This document shows positions 8,271 through 17,234 of a DNA stretch of 64,000 nt, in pieces. How positions within the stretch are numbered: the first letter of the stretch is position 1; each line of letters starts with the position of its first letter. The stretch comes from PALSA-1353 sp036267155 (lineage in GTDB: Bacteria; Planctomycetota; Phycisphaerae; Tepidisphaerales; Tepidisphaeraceae). The notes beneath the pieces are model-generated. The model worked only from the letters and a program-made list of their open reading frames with translations. It had not been told where the DNA came from and searched no databases. The translations under genes were made by a program, and so were the position numbers. The DNA lies in the NCBI GenBank assembly GCA_036267155.1, contig DATAWP010000054.1, positions 1 through 64,000 of the forward strand, in the 5' to 3' direction.

Positions 8271-9098
8271 CTATTGCAGGTTTTTTTTTAAAAACGCGAT
8301 CGTCTCGCCCCACGCTTGCTGGGACGCCTTGAGGTTCGCTCCATTGCGGCCTTCCTGCTGTCTCAAAAATCCGTGGCCCGCTCCGTCGTAGATGTGCGGA
8401 TCATACTGCTTGTTCAGATCGGCCATCGCCTTGACGGTATCCGCAACCGTCGCCGTCACGCGGGCATCGTCGCCGCCATATAGCCCGAGCACCGGACAGG
8501 TAATGTTGGCGATCGCGTCGCTCTTTGGCGGCGTGCCGTAAAACACCACCGCTGCATTCAGCTTCGGCTGGCGCGTTGCGTAGCCAAAACTCACCCCGCC
8601 GCCCCAGCAGAATCCGATGCTCGCGGTCTTGTCCGTCGCGGCCGGCAATGCGATTGCATACTCGCGCACGGCATCCAGACGCTTGACTTCATCATCCAGG
8701 GACAGCTTGCGGATTGTTTCCCCGACATGATCCCCGAGCGACTCCGTCCCCCCGCCGTCCGGCCCCATGCCCGAAAGCATGTCCGGCGCAACGGCGATGT
8801 ATCCTTCGGCTGCCAACTGATCGGACACCGCCCGAACCCAGTCCGACATGCCGAAGATTTCATGAATCACCAAAACCACCGGCGCCTTGTCTTTGCGCTC
8901 GGGATAGACGACCCAGGTGTGAATCTTCAGATCGCCGAGGGGCACATCCACCCATTCCCCGTGTCGTGGCGACGCCGCGAGCGCATCTTTCGCCCCGGCC
9001 GATGATGGCGGCGTTGCTGGTTGGGAGGATCCATCGTCGGCCACGCTCGTGGAAATCACCGCCAGAATTGCAGCAACCGAGAAAAGCCAGGTTTTCAT
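8271..9098 (-). CDS. Dienelactone hydrolase family protein, secreted
   Basis: A 275-residue alpha/beta hydrolase. The ATG at 9098 gives a signal peptide (MKTWLFSVAAILAVISTSVA). The dienelactone hydrolase triad is visible: nucleophile Cys in IGFCWGGGVSFG, Asp in YGGDDARVT and His in GAGHGFLRQ. The upstream part contains VVLVIHEIFGMSDW and YIAVAPDMLSG, which are typical of this family. The substrate in the periplasm is unknown. The gene reads in the same direction as the MbfA-type gene, 47 bases apart, but with no obvious functional link. An in-frame start at 9164 adds 22 residues before the signal peptide and is less likely. Confidence 0.88.
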   Translation of the reverse strand: MKTWLFSVAAILAVISTSVADDGSSQPATPPSSAGAKDALAASPRHGEWVDVPLGDLKIHTWVVYPERKDKAPVVLVIHEIFGMSDWVRAVSDQLAAEGYIAVAPDMLSGMGPDGGGTESLGDHVGETIRKLSLDDEVKRLDAVREYAIALPAATDKTASIGFCWGGGVSFGYATRQPKLNAAVVFYGTPPKSDAIANITCPVLGLYGGDDARVTATVADTVKAMADLNKQYDPHIYDGAGHGFLRQQEGRNGANLKASQQAWGETIAFLKKNLQ

Positions 9099-9204
9099 GC
9101 CGCGAATTGTGATGACCCCTTCGCCAAATGACAAGCGGATATGCGCCGTTTCGCCGCACCACAATTCTTTGCTTTTCGAAATCCTCTTGATTAGCCTTTA
9201 TGCC

Positions 9205-9576
9205 GTGTTTCATCGCTGCTTCACATTCGCACTGGTCGTCTTTGAAGCATTCTTTCTAAATGTGGTTATTCCCGGCCACCAGCGCGGAATCGTGCAGTTG
9301 CCCGGGACCCATTCTGAGCCGATAGCGACCTGTCCATTTTGCTGTGACGGCGAATCGCCCAGCCATTCCCGTTCCAAATCCGGGGTGCCCGGCGGGCCGG
9401 CCGGAACGTGCGCGATTTGCTCGTTCGCGGCTCATTTGATTCTGCCTCCTGTTGTCGATTTCTCACTGCCTCCCTTGAAGCTTTTGGGTCCCGTTTCCGA
9501 CGAGATCGCCAAAGCTCCTATCGCCAGAATCGTTCTGGTTCCTTTCGATGGCCGCGCGCCGCCGCCGGCCGTCTGA
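9205..9576 (+). CDS. Small Cys-rich exported protein, DUF2946-like
   Basis: A 123-residue frame if the GTG at 9205 is used; other starts (TTG at 9169) are possible and no ribosome site was seen. It has a hydrophobic N-terminal segment (FTFALVVFEAFFLNVVIPG), a CPFCC motif, a CAIC motif followed by a hydrophobic stretch, and ends with an RAPPP motif. This layout resembles the DUF2946 family, small proteins often found beside copper genes. The position directly before a barrel protein, CopC and CopD supports a metal role. Function is not established, and the reading frame itself is only moderately certain. Confidence 0.5.
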   Translation: MFHRCFTFALVVFEAFFLNVVIPGHQRGIVQLPGTHSEPIATCPFCCDGESPSHSRSKSGVPGGPAGTCAICSFAAHLILPPVVDFSLPPLKLLGPVSDEIAKAPIARIVLVPFDGRAPPPAV

Positions 9577-9670
9577 TTCATTTCGCTTCGTTTCTGTTGT
9601 GACGGCTGCGCTGTGCGCGAAATCGCGCGCGCTGCGGCTCCGCTCTTCCCGGACTCGAAAGGAACCCACA

Positions 9671-10585
9671 GTGTTAATTGATAACAAGATGGCCACGGCG
9701 CTGGGCACGGCGCTGGCCACGATTCTGGCGTTTGCCTCCGCGGCGTGCGCGCACGGTTTTGTCGGCGACCGCTTTTTCCCGCCGACGATCGCCACCGACG
9801 ATCCGTTCGCGGTCGACGAACTGGATCTTCCCTCCGTGACGGCGTTCGGCGATCCGGCCTCCGATGGAACCCCCGGCATGCGCGAGACGGACTGGGGCTT
9901 TGAATTCGACAAGGAGATTTTTCCCCATTTCGCCTTAGGGATCTCGGACGATTACGTTTCCCAAAGCGGCCGAGGCCAATCTTCGAATTACGGCTGGGAC
10001 AACATCGAAATCTCGGCCAAGTACCAACTCTGGCAAAACGATCCGCATGAGGCGATCGTTTCGGTCGGATTGGTCAGCGACATCGGCGGCACGGGCAGCC
10101 AGGACGTGGCCGATTCGGTTTCGACCCTCACGCCGACGTTTTATTTCGGCAAGGGATTCGGCGATTTGCCCGAGTCGGTCAACTTCCTGCGTCCGCTGGC
10201 ATTCACCGGCACCCTGGGCCAAAGCTTTCCCATCAGTGGCGACGATTCCAACCAATTTCAGTGGGGATTCGCCGTCGAATACAGCCTGCCTTATCTCCAG
10301 CAGAATGTGAAGGACATCGGCCTGCCGGCGCCGTTCAAAGACATGATTCCCCTGGTGGAGTTCGCCATGGCCACCAACGAAAACAGAGACGGGGGCGGCC
10401 TTACCACCGGGACGATCAACCCGGGCGTTCTTTGGGAAACGCCGTACTTCGAGCTGGGAGCCGAGGCGGTCATCCCGGTCAACGGCCACGGCGGCTCCAA
10501 TGTTGGCTTCATCCTTCAGACGTGGATTTTTATCGACGATCTGTTTCCCAAGGTCTTCGGCAATCCCATTTTCGGAAAGGACTGA
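9671..10585 (+). CDS. Outer-membrane beta-barrel-like protein of the copper cluster
   Basis: A 304-residue exported protein. The GTG at 9671 is preceded by AAGGAA at a normal distance and is preferred over the ATG at 9689. The signal peptide ends at ACAHG. The rest alternates aromatic and small residues in amphipathic strands (ISAKYQLWQND, AIVSVGLVSDIGG, TPTFYFGKGFGDLP, LGQSFPISGDD), as in transporter-like barrels related to the phenol MetA family that are common in CopC/CopD clusters. It lies two bases before copC, so the two are surely cotranscribed. The substrate is inferred, not shown. Confidence 0.72.
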   Translation: MLIDNKMATALGTALATILAFASAACAHGFVGDRFFPPTIATDDPFAVDELDLPSVTAFGDPASDGTPGMRETDWGFEFDKEIFPHFALGISDDYVSQSGRGQSSNYGWDNIEISAKYQLWQNDPHEAIVSVGLVSDIGGTGSQDVADSVSTLTPTFYFGKGFGDLPESVNFLRPLAFTGTLGQSFPISGDDSNQFQWGFAVEYSLPYLQQNVKDIGLPAPFKDMIPLVEFAMATNENRDGGGLTTGTINPGVLWETPYFELGAEAVIPVNGHGGSNVGFILQTWIFIDDLFPKVFGNPIFGKD

Positions 10586-10587
10586 TC

Positions 10588-10965
10588 ATGAAAATCTCAC
10601 CGCTCGTTCTGATCGGCTGTTTAGCCGCGGCGATGCTCGCGCGTCCGGCCGCCGCGTGGGCCCATGCGTTTTTGGATCATGCAAATCCCAAGGTTGGATC
10701 GGTCATCAACGATTCGCCCGGCGAAATCAAAATCTGGTTTACCCAGGAGATCGAACCCGATTTCAGCACGATTGAAGTGCATGACAGCAACGGCCATCAG
10801 GTGGATAAAAAGGATTCCCACCTGGATGCCAAGGACAAGACGCTGCTGATCGTGTCCGTCCCCAAGCTGGCCGACGGCGAATACTCCGTCGCCTGGAGCG
10901 TGGTCTCCGTGGACACGCATCACACGCACGGCGATTTCAAGTTCACCGTCAAAACCAAGAGTTGA
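10588..10965 (+). CDS. copC: CopC-domain periplasmic copper-binding protein
   Basis: A 125-residue protein with a signal peptide cut before HAFLDHANPKVG, which gives the N-terminal His ligand typical of Cu(II)-binding CopC. Later motifs are GEIKIWFTQEIEP and the C-terminal DTHHTHGDFKFTV, which carries more His ligands. The length is normal for the family. It should bind copper in the periplasm and hand it to CopD. It sits two bases after the barrel gene and five bases before copD, so this is a tight operon. Confidence 0.93.
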   Translation: MKISPLVLIGCLAAAMLARPAAAWAHAFLDHANPKVGSVINDSPGEIKIWFTQEIEPDFSTIEVHDSNGHQVDKKDSHLDAKDKTLLIVSVPKLADGEYSVAWSVVSVDTHHTHGDFKFTVKTKS

Positions 10966-10970
10966 TTCGC

Positions 10971-11918
10971 ATGGATACCACCCTCACGACGATGATCTGG
11001 TTCATCGCGGCCCGAGCCGTTCATTTCGGATCGTGCTTGATCGTATTCGGCGTGTGCTGGTTCGATCGTTTCGCGATTACGGCCCGGGTCGGCCGGGAAT
11101 CGGGCGTCGTCGTGAGGGCTTGGGAGAGGATCGCCGCGCGACTGATGCTGGTGGCGCTGCCTTTGGCCGCGATATCCGGCGTCGCGTGGTTCGTGGTCGT
11201 CGCCATGAACATGAGCGGTTTATCTTTGCATCAAGCGATGCAACCGCATGTGCTGCGGCTGGTTTTTCAGACTCGATTCGGCCGGCTTTGGCAGTGGCGG
11301 GTGATTTGTTGGCTCGCCACCGCACTGGCGGCGGGCGGAATCTATTTTTCGTCGGCGAAATCTCGCGTCCGGTCCGCGCTCATCTGGCTGACATTCGTCC
11401 TCGGTGCCGTATTGCTCGGCAGTCTCGCCTGGTCCGGGCATGGCCAGGACGGCAACCGGCCGCAATGGCATCTCCTTGCCGATACGTCGCACCTGCTCGT
11501 CGCCGCGGTCTGGCCGACGGGATTGCTCCCCTTCGGTATCCTGTTGTTATTTCTTCGCCGCACGCCGGCCGACGAAGGATGGCCGGCCGCATCACAAATC
11601 ACCAATCGCTTTTCCAGCATCAGCCTTGCCTCCGTTGCCATATTGGCGGCGACGGGATTCGTCAACAGTTGCTACATGCTGCGATCCGTCTCGGATTTGT
11701 TTTCCACCACTTACGGCCGGGTTTTGCTCGCGAAAATCACTTTCTTCCTTCTGGCGGTCTGCTTGGGCGCGGTGAATTTGCTGCTGCTCAAACCGCGTCT
11801 GGCCCGTCGCCCGGCCAAAATCGCCGGCAAGCTTCAGATCACCACGACGGCGGAAATCGTTTTGGCGACGGCCGTGGTGGTGGTGGTGGCTCTGCTGGGA
11901 ACTTTGCCGCCGGGATAA
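10971..11918 (+). CDS. copD: CopD-family copper import membrane protein
   Basis: A 315-residue integral membrane protein with about eight hydrophobic segments. The CopD signature is visible: AARAVHFGSCLIVFGV at the N-terminus, the conserved LAWSGHGQ...QWHLLADTSHLLVAAVWPTGLLPF in the centre, and SSISLASVAILAATGFVNS later. CopD works with CopC to move copper across the inner membrane. A TTG at 10962 would add three residues; the ATG at 10971 is preferred. It is the last gene of the copper operon. Confidence 0.92.
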   Translation: MDTTLTTMIWFIAARAVHFGSCLIVFGVCWFDRFAITARVGRESGVVVRAWERIAARLMLVALPLAAISGVAWFVVVAMNMSGLSLHQAMQPHVLRLVFQTRFGRLWQWRVICWLATALAAGGIYFSSAKSRVRSALIWLTFVLGAVLLGSLAWSGHGQDGNRPQWHLLADTSHLLVAAVWPTGLLPFGILLLFLRRTPADEGWPAASQITNRFSSISLASVAILAATGFVNSCYMLRSVSDLFSTTYGRVLLAKITFFLLAVCLGAVNLLLLKPRLARRPAKIAGKLQITTTAEIVLATAVVVVVALLGTLPPG

Positions 11919-11940
11919 TCGGGGGTGTAATATCGAGGCC

Positions 11941-14397
11941 ATGAATCCTTACGGACATTTTGACGACGATCGCCGTGAATATGTGATTACCCGCCCGGAC
12001 ACACCGCTGCCCTGGATCAATTATCTGGGTTGCGAAGATTTCTTCGGAATCATCTCCAACACGGCCGGCGGATATTGTTTCTATCGCGACGCCCGCCTGC
12101 GCCGTCTGACCCGATATCGTTACAACAACGTCCCGCTCGATTCCAATGGGCGATACCTTTATATCCGCGACGCCGAAGATATCTGGAGCCCAACCTGGAA
12201 GCCCATCCGTGTTGCTCTGGACGGCTACGAATGCCGCCACGGGCTGGGTTACACCCAGATCACCGGCGAGCGCCGCGGTCTGACCGTTTCCACGCGCCAC
12301 TTTGTCCCAATGGGAAAAACCTGCGAAGTTTGGGACGTGCGGGTGGAAAACACGTTACCCAAGCCCAAGCGCGTGCAGCTTTGGGCTTTCGTCGAATGGT
12401 GCCTGTGGGATGCCATGGATGATGCGAGCAATTTTCAGCGCAACTATTCCACCGGCCAGGTCGAGGTTGAGCCGCAGGTGATTTACCACGTCACCGAATA
12501 TCGCGAGCGGCGAAATCATTTCGCTTATTTTGCGTCCTCGGTTCCGACCGCCGGGTTCGACACCTCCCGCGACGCATTCGTCGGCGTACATGAAGGGCTG
12601 AATGCCCCCCGCGCCGTCGTCGCCGGCAAATGCACCGGCAGCGTCGCTCACGGCTGGCAACCCATCGGCACGCATCAGATCGACCTGGAATTATCGCCCG
12701 GCGAGGAAAAGCGTCTGCATTTTCTGATCGGCTATGCTGAAAACCCCGAGAATCAGAAATTTTCTCCGGGCACTGTTCGCCCTGGCCAATTCATCGCCAA
12801 CAAAGCCCCGGCTCAAAAAGTTCGGACTGAATTGGCAAGTTCATCGGCCGTCGATGCCGCCTTCGCGCAGCTCAAGGATTACTGGCGAGATTTGCTTTCG
12901 ATCTACACTGCCAAGGTTCCCGATCCGCACGTCGCGCGAACCGTGAACATTTGGAATCAATATCAGTGCATGACCACGCTGAACCTCTCGCGCTCGGCTT
13001 CCGGCTTCGAATCGGGCATCGGCCGCGGAATGGGATATCGAGATTCCAATCAGGATTTGCTCGGCGTGGTTCATCTTCAGCCGCAGCGCTCGCGGCAGCG
13101 GATTCTCGATCTCGCTTCGACGCAATTGTCCGACGGGACGTGCTTTCATCAATATCAACCGCTGACGAAAAAGGGGAATGCCGACATTGGCGGCGGATTC
13201 AACGACGATCCGCTCTGGCTGCCGCTATCGGTTTACGCCTACCTTTCCGAGACGGGCGACAAGACCATCCTCGGTGAGCGTTGCCCCTATGCCGACAAAC
13301 CCGATGCCGCGTCCACGCTCATGGACCACCTCGAGCTGTCGATGAATTACACGCTGCGCAACCGCGGCCCGCACGGCCTTCCACTGATCGGCCATGCCGA
13401 TTGGAACGACTGCCTCAATCTCAACTGCTTTTCGAAAACCCCCGGTGAATCGTTCCAATGCGCCGGCGACATCGCCGGCAGCGCCGCCGAATCGGTCATG
13501 ATTGCCGGTCTATTCTGCTCTGCCTGTGATCGGATGGCCGCGATTTATCGCCTCGCCGGCCAGGAGTCCAAAGCCGCCGCCATCCTCGCCGCAAAATCCG
13601 AGATGCAGCGGGCTGTCGAAAACCACGGCTGGGACGGCCAGTGGTTTCTCCGAGCCTACGATGCGCACGGCAAAAAGGTCGGCACCAAGGAATCCGAGGA
13701 AGGCCGCATCTTCATCGAAAGCCAGGGCTGGTGCGTCCTCGGCGGCATCGGTTTGACCGACGGCAAGGCCGCCGCGGCGCTGGACTCCGTCAAAAAGATT
13801 TTGGCGACGCCCAACGGTATTGTTCTCCAACAGCCAGCGTATTCCACCTATCACCTCGAGCTTGGCGAGATCACCAGCTATCCGCCAGGCTACAAGGAAA
13901 ACGCCGGCATCTTCACGCACAACAACACGTGGATTCAGTGTGCCGAGGCGATGCTGGGCAATGGCGCCCGCGCGATGGAATACTACCTGTCGATTTGTCC
14001 GTCAACGAAAGAAGAGCAGATCGAAATCTATCGCTGTGAACCGTACGTCTACAGCCAGATGACCGCCGGCCCGGACGCGCCGACGCCGGGCGAGGCGAAA
14101 AATTCCTGGCTCACGGGAACCGCCGCGTGGAGCTTCGTCGCGATCTCGCAGTTCATCCTTGGAATCACGCCAAGCCCCGCCGGATTGGTTGTGAATCCGT
14201 GCATTCCCCCCACATGGAAGGGATTTTCCGTTTCCCGCAAATTTCGCGGAAAAACCTACAACATCGACGTCCGCAACCCGCGCGCTCTATCCAAAGGCGT
14301 GCGGCGATTGACCGTCAACAGCCAGGTTCTCGACGGCAATACGATCCCGCTGAATCTTGGCGGCGAAAGCGTGTCCGTTCAAGTGGAATTGGAATAA
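11941..14397 (+). CDS. GH94 cellobiose phosphorylase
   Basis: An 818-residue cytoplasmic enzyme of family GH94, close in length to Cellulomonas cellobiose phosphorylase (about 820). It should split cellobiose with phosphate into alpha-glucose 1-phosphate and glucose. Key segments are GYFDDD-like MNPYGHFDDDRREYVI at the start, GYTQITGERRGL, GMGYRDSNQDLLGVVH, GGFNDDPLWLPLSVYAYLSE, the catalytic Asp in GHADWNDCLNLNCFS, ESQGWCVLGGIG and PGYKENAGIFTHNNTW. No signal peptide is present. It starts 22 bases after copD but is functionally separate. The epimerase at 5927 could supply or compete for the same disaccharide. Confidence 0.93.
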   Translation: MNPYGHFDDDRREYVITRPDTPLPWINYLGCEDFFGIISNTAGGYCFYRDARLRRLTRYRYNNVPLDSNGRYLYIRDAEDIWSPTWKPIRVALDGYECRHGLGYTQITGERRGLTVSTRHFVPMGKTCEVWDVRVENTLPKPKRVQLWAFVEWCLWDAMDDASNFQRNYSTGQVEVEPQVIYHVTEYRERRNHFAYFASSVPTAGFDTSRDAFVGVHEGLNAPRAVVAGKCTGSVAHGWQPIGTHQIDLELSPGEEKRLHFLIGYAENPENQKFSPGTVRPGQFIANKAPAQKVRTELASSSAVDAAFAQLKDYWRDLLSIYTAKVPDPHVARTVNIWNQYQCMTTLNLSRSASGFESGIGRGMGYRDSNQDLLGVVHLQPQRSRQRILDLASTQLSDGTCFHQYQPLTKKGNADIGGGFNDDPLWLPLSVYAYLSETGDKTILGERCPYADKPDAASTLMDHLELSMNYTLRNRGPHGLPLIGHADWNDCLNLNCFSKTPGESFQCAGDIAGSAAESVMIAGLFCSACDRMAAIYRLAGQESKAAAILAAKSEMQRAVENHGWDGQWFLRAYDAHGKKVGTKESEEGRIFIESQGWCVLGGIGLTDGKAAAALDSVKKILATPNGIVLQQPAYSTYHLELGEITSYPPGYKENAGIFTHNNTWIQCAEAMLGNGARAMEYYLSICPSTKEEQIEIYRCEPYVYSQMTAGPDAPTPGEAKNSWLTGTAAWSFVAISQFILGITPSPAGLVVNPCIPPTWKGFSVSRKFRGKTYNIDVRNPRALSKGVRRLTVNSQVLDGNTIPLNLGGESVSVQVELE

Positions 14398-14400
14398 GAA

Positions 14401-15402
14401 TCAGAATTCAATGATTGCCTTCAGGACCCCGGCATCAGCAGCCCATTTCGGGAATTCCTCGATCAATCGATCGACCCCAATACGGTGAGTGATCCACGGC
14501 TTTGTGTCGATTTCGTTGCGCTCGGCCATCGCGATAATCCGCCTAAAATCCGCCGGTCGGGAATTCCGCGTGGCCATCAGCGTCAACTCCCGCCGATGAA
14601 AATTCGGATCGTTGAAGCTCAGGTCTCCCTGAAACAGGCCGACAAAAACGATCCGTCCCCCATGAGCGGCCAAATCGAAACATCTCGCCATCGACCTGGG
14701 ATTTCCCGTCGCGTCGATGATGCAACTCGGCAATTCGTCCAGCTTTGCCGCCGCGTTTCCGTCGCCCGCGTCGAGGGTCGTCTTCACCCCCATTTTCTTC
14801 CGGCAGAATTCCAGCCGCGACGCGCTGATGTCCATCACGATCACCCTCGCCCCCGCCGCCGTCGCGAATGGGATGACCGACAATCCAATCGGCCCCGCGC
14901 CGATGACCAGCACCGATTCCCCCGCCACGATCCCCGCGCGATCCACGGCATGACACCCAATGCTCAGCGGTTCGACCAGCGCCAGTTCGTCCAGCGAAAG
15001 TTTTTCCGATCGATGCAGCTTGGCCGTCGGCGCCAGAAGCCATTCCCGCATCCCCCCATCGACGTGAACGCCCATCACTTTCAGGTTGACGCAACAATTC
15101 GGCTTGCCCGCCCGGCAAGCGACGCATCGTCCGCAATTCAAATACGGCTCCACAGCGCATCGGTCGCCCGTTTTCAGATTGCCGCCCGGATCGTTCACCC
15201 GCTCGACCACCACGGCCAGCTCATGTCCCAAAATTCGCGGATACGAAAAAAACGGCTGGTCGCCCCGATACGCATGCCAATCCGTCCCACAAACGCCCAC
15301 GCGGTTCACCCGCACCAGGGCAAATCCCATGGGTACATCATGCGGCGCATCCGTTTCGGCCTGTCGCAGTTCACCCGGCTTATTCAGTACAATCGTCTTC
15401 AT
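14401..15402 (-). CDS. Zinc-dependent medium-chain sugar alcohol dehydrogenase
   Basis: A 333-residue MDR-family dehydrogenase. Catalytic zinc ligands are visible in GVCGTDWHAY and LGHELAVVVE, and the structural-zinc cysteines in CGRCVACRAGKPNC. The NAD site is VLVIGAGPIGLSV, followed by MDISASRLEF, where Asp suggests NAD over NADP. It is the last gene of a three-gene minus-strand operon, six bases after the lactonase-like gene. In characterised bacterial L-fucose pathways a dehydrogenase acts on the keto-deoxy acid or the sugar, so a role in that type of pathway is likely. The exact substrate cannot be read from the sequence. Confidence 0.87.
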   Translation of the reverse strand: MKTIVLNKPGELRQAETDAPHDVPMGFALVRVNRVGVCGTDWHAYRGDQPFFSYPRILGHELAVVVERVNDPGGNLKTGDRCAVEPYLNCGRCVACRAGKPNCCVNLKVMGVHVDGGMREWLLAPTAKLHRSEKLSLDELALVEPLSIGCHAVDRAGIVAGESVLVIGAGPIGLSVIPFATAAGARVIVMDISASRLEFCRKKMGVKTTLDAGDGNAAAKLDELPSCIIDATGNPRSMARCFDLAAHGGRIVFVGLFQGDLSFNDPNFHRRELTLMATRNSRPADFRRIIAMAERNEIDTKPWITHRIGVDRLIEEFPKWAADAGVLKAIIEF

Positions 15403-15408
15403 GCTCCA

Positions 15409-16239
15409 TCACTTCAATCCATACGCCTTGGCCGCATTTAGCCCGACAAACTGCTGCTGATCCGCGCTGGACCAACCGGCCGTCCATTGCCGCAGGATTT
15501 CCCACCAGCGCTTGTACCCGCAAGCGACGAGACACACCGGCCAATCCGATGCCGCGATGAGTCGTTCCGCCCCGAACGCCCCGAGCACCACGTCGAAATA
15601 TTCACGCAATGCGCCTTCCGTCCACGCCTGCCAATCGGCCTCGTTCACCATGCCCGACACCTTGCAATACACATTCGTTCGCCGGGCCAGCTCCCCGATG
15701 TGCTTCGCCCACGGCTCGCGATGGGCCGCCTTGATATTCGGCTTGGCGATGTGATCCAGGACGAACACCTGCCGCGGATGCCGATCGACCAGCCGCAGCG
15801 CCTGCGGCAACTGCCGCGCGAGGATCAGAAGATCGTACGTCAATCCGAATTCCTTCAGCAGCGATAATCCGCGATTGAAATCCTCCCGATCCATGTAATG
15901 CTCATCGCTCTCGCCCTGGAGTACGTGCCGAATCCCGCGCAGTTTTGGATCGGCACCGACGGTCTCCAGATCGTGCTTCACATGATCCGAAACCAGCGGC
16001 GCCCACCCCACCACTCCGCGCACGAATGGGTTGTCGTTCGCCAGCCGAAGCAGCCAATGTGTTTCTTCCAGAGATTGCCTCGCCTGAACGCAAATAACCC
16101 CATCCACCCCCGCCGCCTGCAAGGATGGCCGCAGATCCTCCGGAAGAAAATCCCGTCGGATCGCGGACATGGAAGGCTCGATCCAGCCGTACTCGGCCGG
16201 ATCATATTTCCAGAAATGTTGATGCGAATCGATGACCAT
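15409..16239 (-). CDS. Amidohydrolase-2 family sugar lactonase (L-fuconolactonase-like)
   Basis: A 276-residue TIM-barrel hydrolase of the COG3618 group, which includes L-fucono-1,5-lactonase. It starts with the metal motif DSHQHFWKYDPAEYGWI. It continues with GVDGVICVQARQSLEET, LRGIRHVLQGE, FVLDHIAKPNI, NVYCKVSGM and the final Asp motif RLIAASDWPVC. It should open a sugar lactone made by the neighbouring aldo/keto reductase. It is the middle gene of the operon, with 7-base and 6-base gaps on either side. An equally possible substrate is L-galactono- or another aldonolactone. Confidence 0.88.
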   Translation of the reverse strand: MVIDSHQHFWKYDPAEYGWIEPSMSAIRRDFLPEDLRPSLQAAGVDGVICVQARQSLEETHWLLRLANDNPFVRGVVGWAPLVSDHVKHDLETVGADPKLRGIRHVLQGESDEHYMDREDFNRGLSLLKEFGLTYDLLILARQLPQALRLVDRHPRQVFVLDHIAKPNIKAAHREPWAKHIGELARRTNVYCKVSGMVNEADWQAWTEGALREYFDVVLGAFGAERLIAASDWPVCLVACGYKRWWEILRQWTAGWSSADQQQFVGLNAAKAYGLK

Positions 16240-16246
16240 GCCGCCC

Positions 16247-17182
16247 CTAATTATTCTCCCCGCGGCCCGATGCCCACGTCACATTATGCACGGGCTTGAG
16301 AATCGTCAGCACCTCCTGCAGCATCGCCTGATCCACTGCCTCATCGGCCCAGGCGATGTTTCGCTCCATATTTTTTGGATTCGCCGACCCCACCACCGTC
16401 GTGGCGATATCCGGATTCGTCAGCGAAAACTGCACGGCCAATTTTTCGATGCTAGCGCCCCGCACTCGGCAATGCGCCGCGGCACGGGCGCACGTCTCCT
16501 TCACTTCCTCCGGCGCTGGATGCCAGCTCGGCGTGCCGCGATTGCTGAGCAGCCCCATCCCCAGCGGCGATGCGTTGATGACCCCGACCCCGCGTTTTTT
16601 CAAAATCGGAATCAGATCGGCCAGGGCCGTATCGTTCAATTCAAAATGGCAGTAGCTCAGGATCGCATCAATCGGCGTCGCCTCGACGACGCGCCGCAGC
16701 GCCGAAAGCGGTAATCCGGTCACCCCGATGAACCGCACCTTCCCCGCCGTCTGAAGTTTTCTCAGAGCGGGAATCGTCTCGCCGATCACCTGATCAAGAT
16801 TTCCGAATTCGATGTCGTGGGCATGAATCAGATCGATGTATCCGACGCCGAGCCGTTTAAGGCTCTCATCCACGCTTGCGGTTACGCGCCGGGCCGAGAA
16901 ATCGAAATCGGATAACTCCGTGCCGTACCGGCCGACCTTCGTCGCCAGGGCGTACTGATCGCGCGGGATGCTCTCGAGCGCCTTGCCGAGAAGGGTTTCC
17001 GCGCGGGTCAATCCATAGAATGGGGAGACATCAATGAAATTGATTCCGCGTTCAATCGAGACGTGCACCGCGCGGATCGACTCGGCCTCATCGACCTCGC
17101 GGAAAGCCCCGCCCAGGGAAGATGCGCCAAAACTCAGGGCTGAAATCTTCAACCCCGTCTGGCCCAAAGCGCGGTACTCCAT
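16247..17182 (-). CDS. Aldo/keto reductase, L-fucose/L-galactose dehydrogenase-like
   Basis: A 311-residue AKR barrel enzyme. The catalytic tetrad can be followed: Asp in GINFIDVSPFYG, Tyr in the same motif, Lys in ALATKVGRYG and His in LIHAHDIEF. Its sequence style (LGQTGLKISALSFGASSLGG, RRVTASVDESLKRLGVGYID, VRFIGVTGLPL) matches the D-threo-aldose 1-dehydrogenase / L-galactose dehydrogenase group, which oxidises C1 of L-fucose or L-galactose to a lactone. That is the substrate type expected for the next gene in the operon. It is the first gene of the operon, with its promoter in the 17183-17234 gap or beyond. Confidence 0.89.
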   Translation of the reverse strand: MEYRALGQTGLKISALSFGASSLGGAFREVDEAESIRAVHVSIERGINFIDVSPFYGLTRAETLLGKALESIPRDQYALATKVGRYGTELSDFDFSARRVTASVDESLKRLGVGYIDLIHAHDIEFGNLDQVIGETIPALRKLQTAGKVRFIGVTGLPLSALRRVVEATPIDAILSYCHFELNDTALADLIPILKKRGVGVINASPLGMGLLSNRGTPSWHPAPEEVKETCARAAAHCRVRGASIEKLAVQFSLTNPDIATTVVGSANPKNMERNIAWADEAVDQAMLQEVLTILKPVHNVTWASGRGENN

Positions 17183-17234
17183 ACCGCGGAATCATAACCG
17201 CTTTGTGGCCGCCATCACACGCCGACCGATGCGA

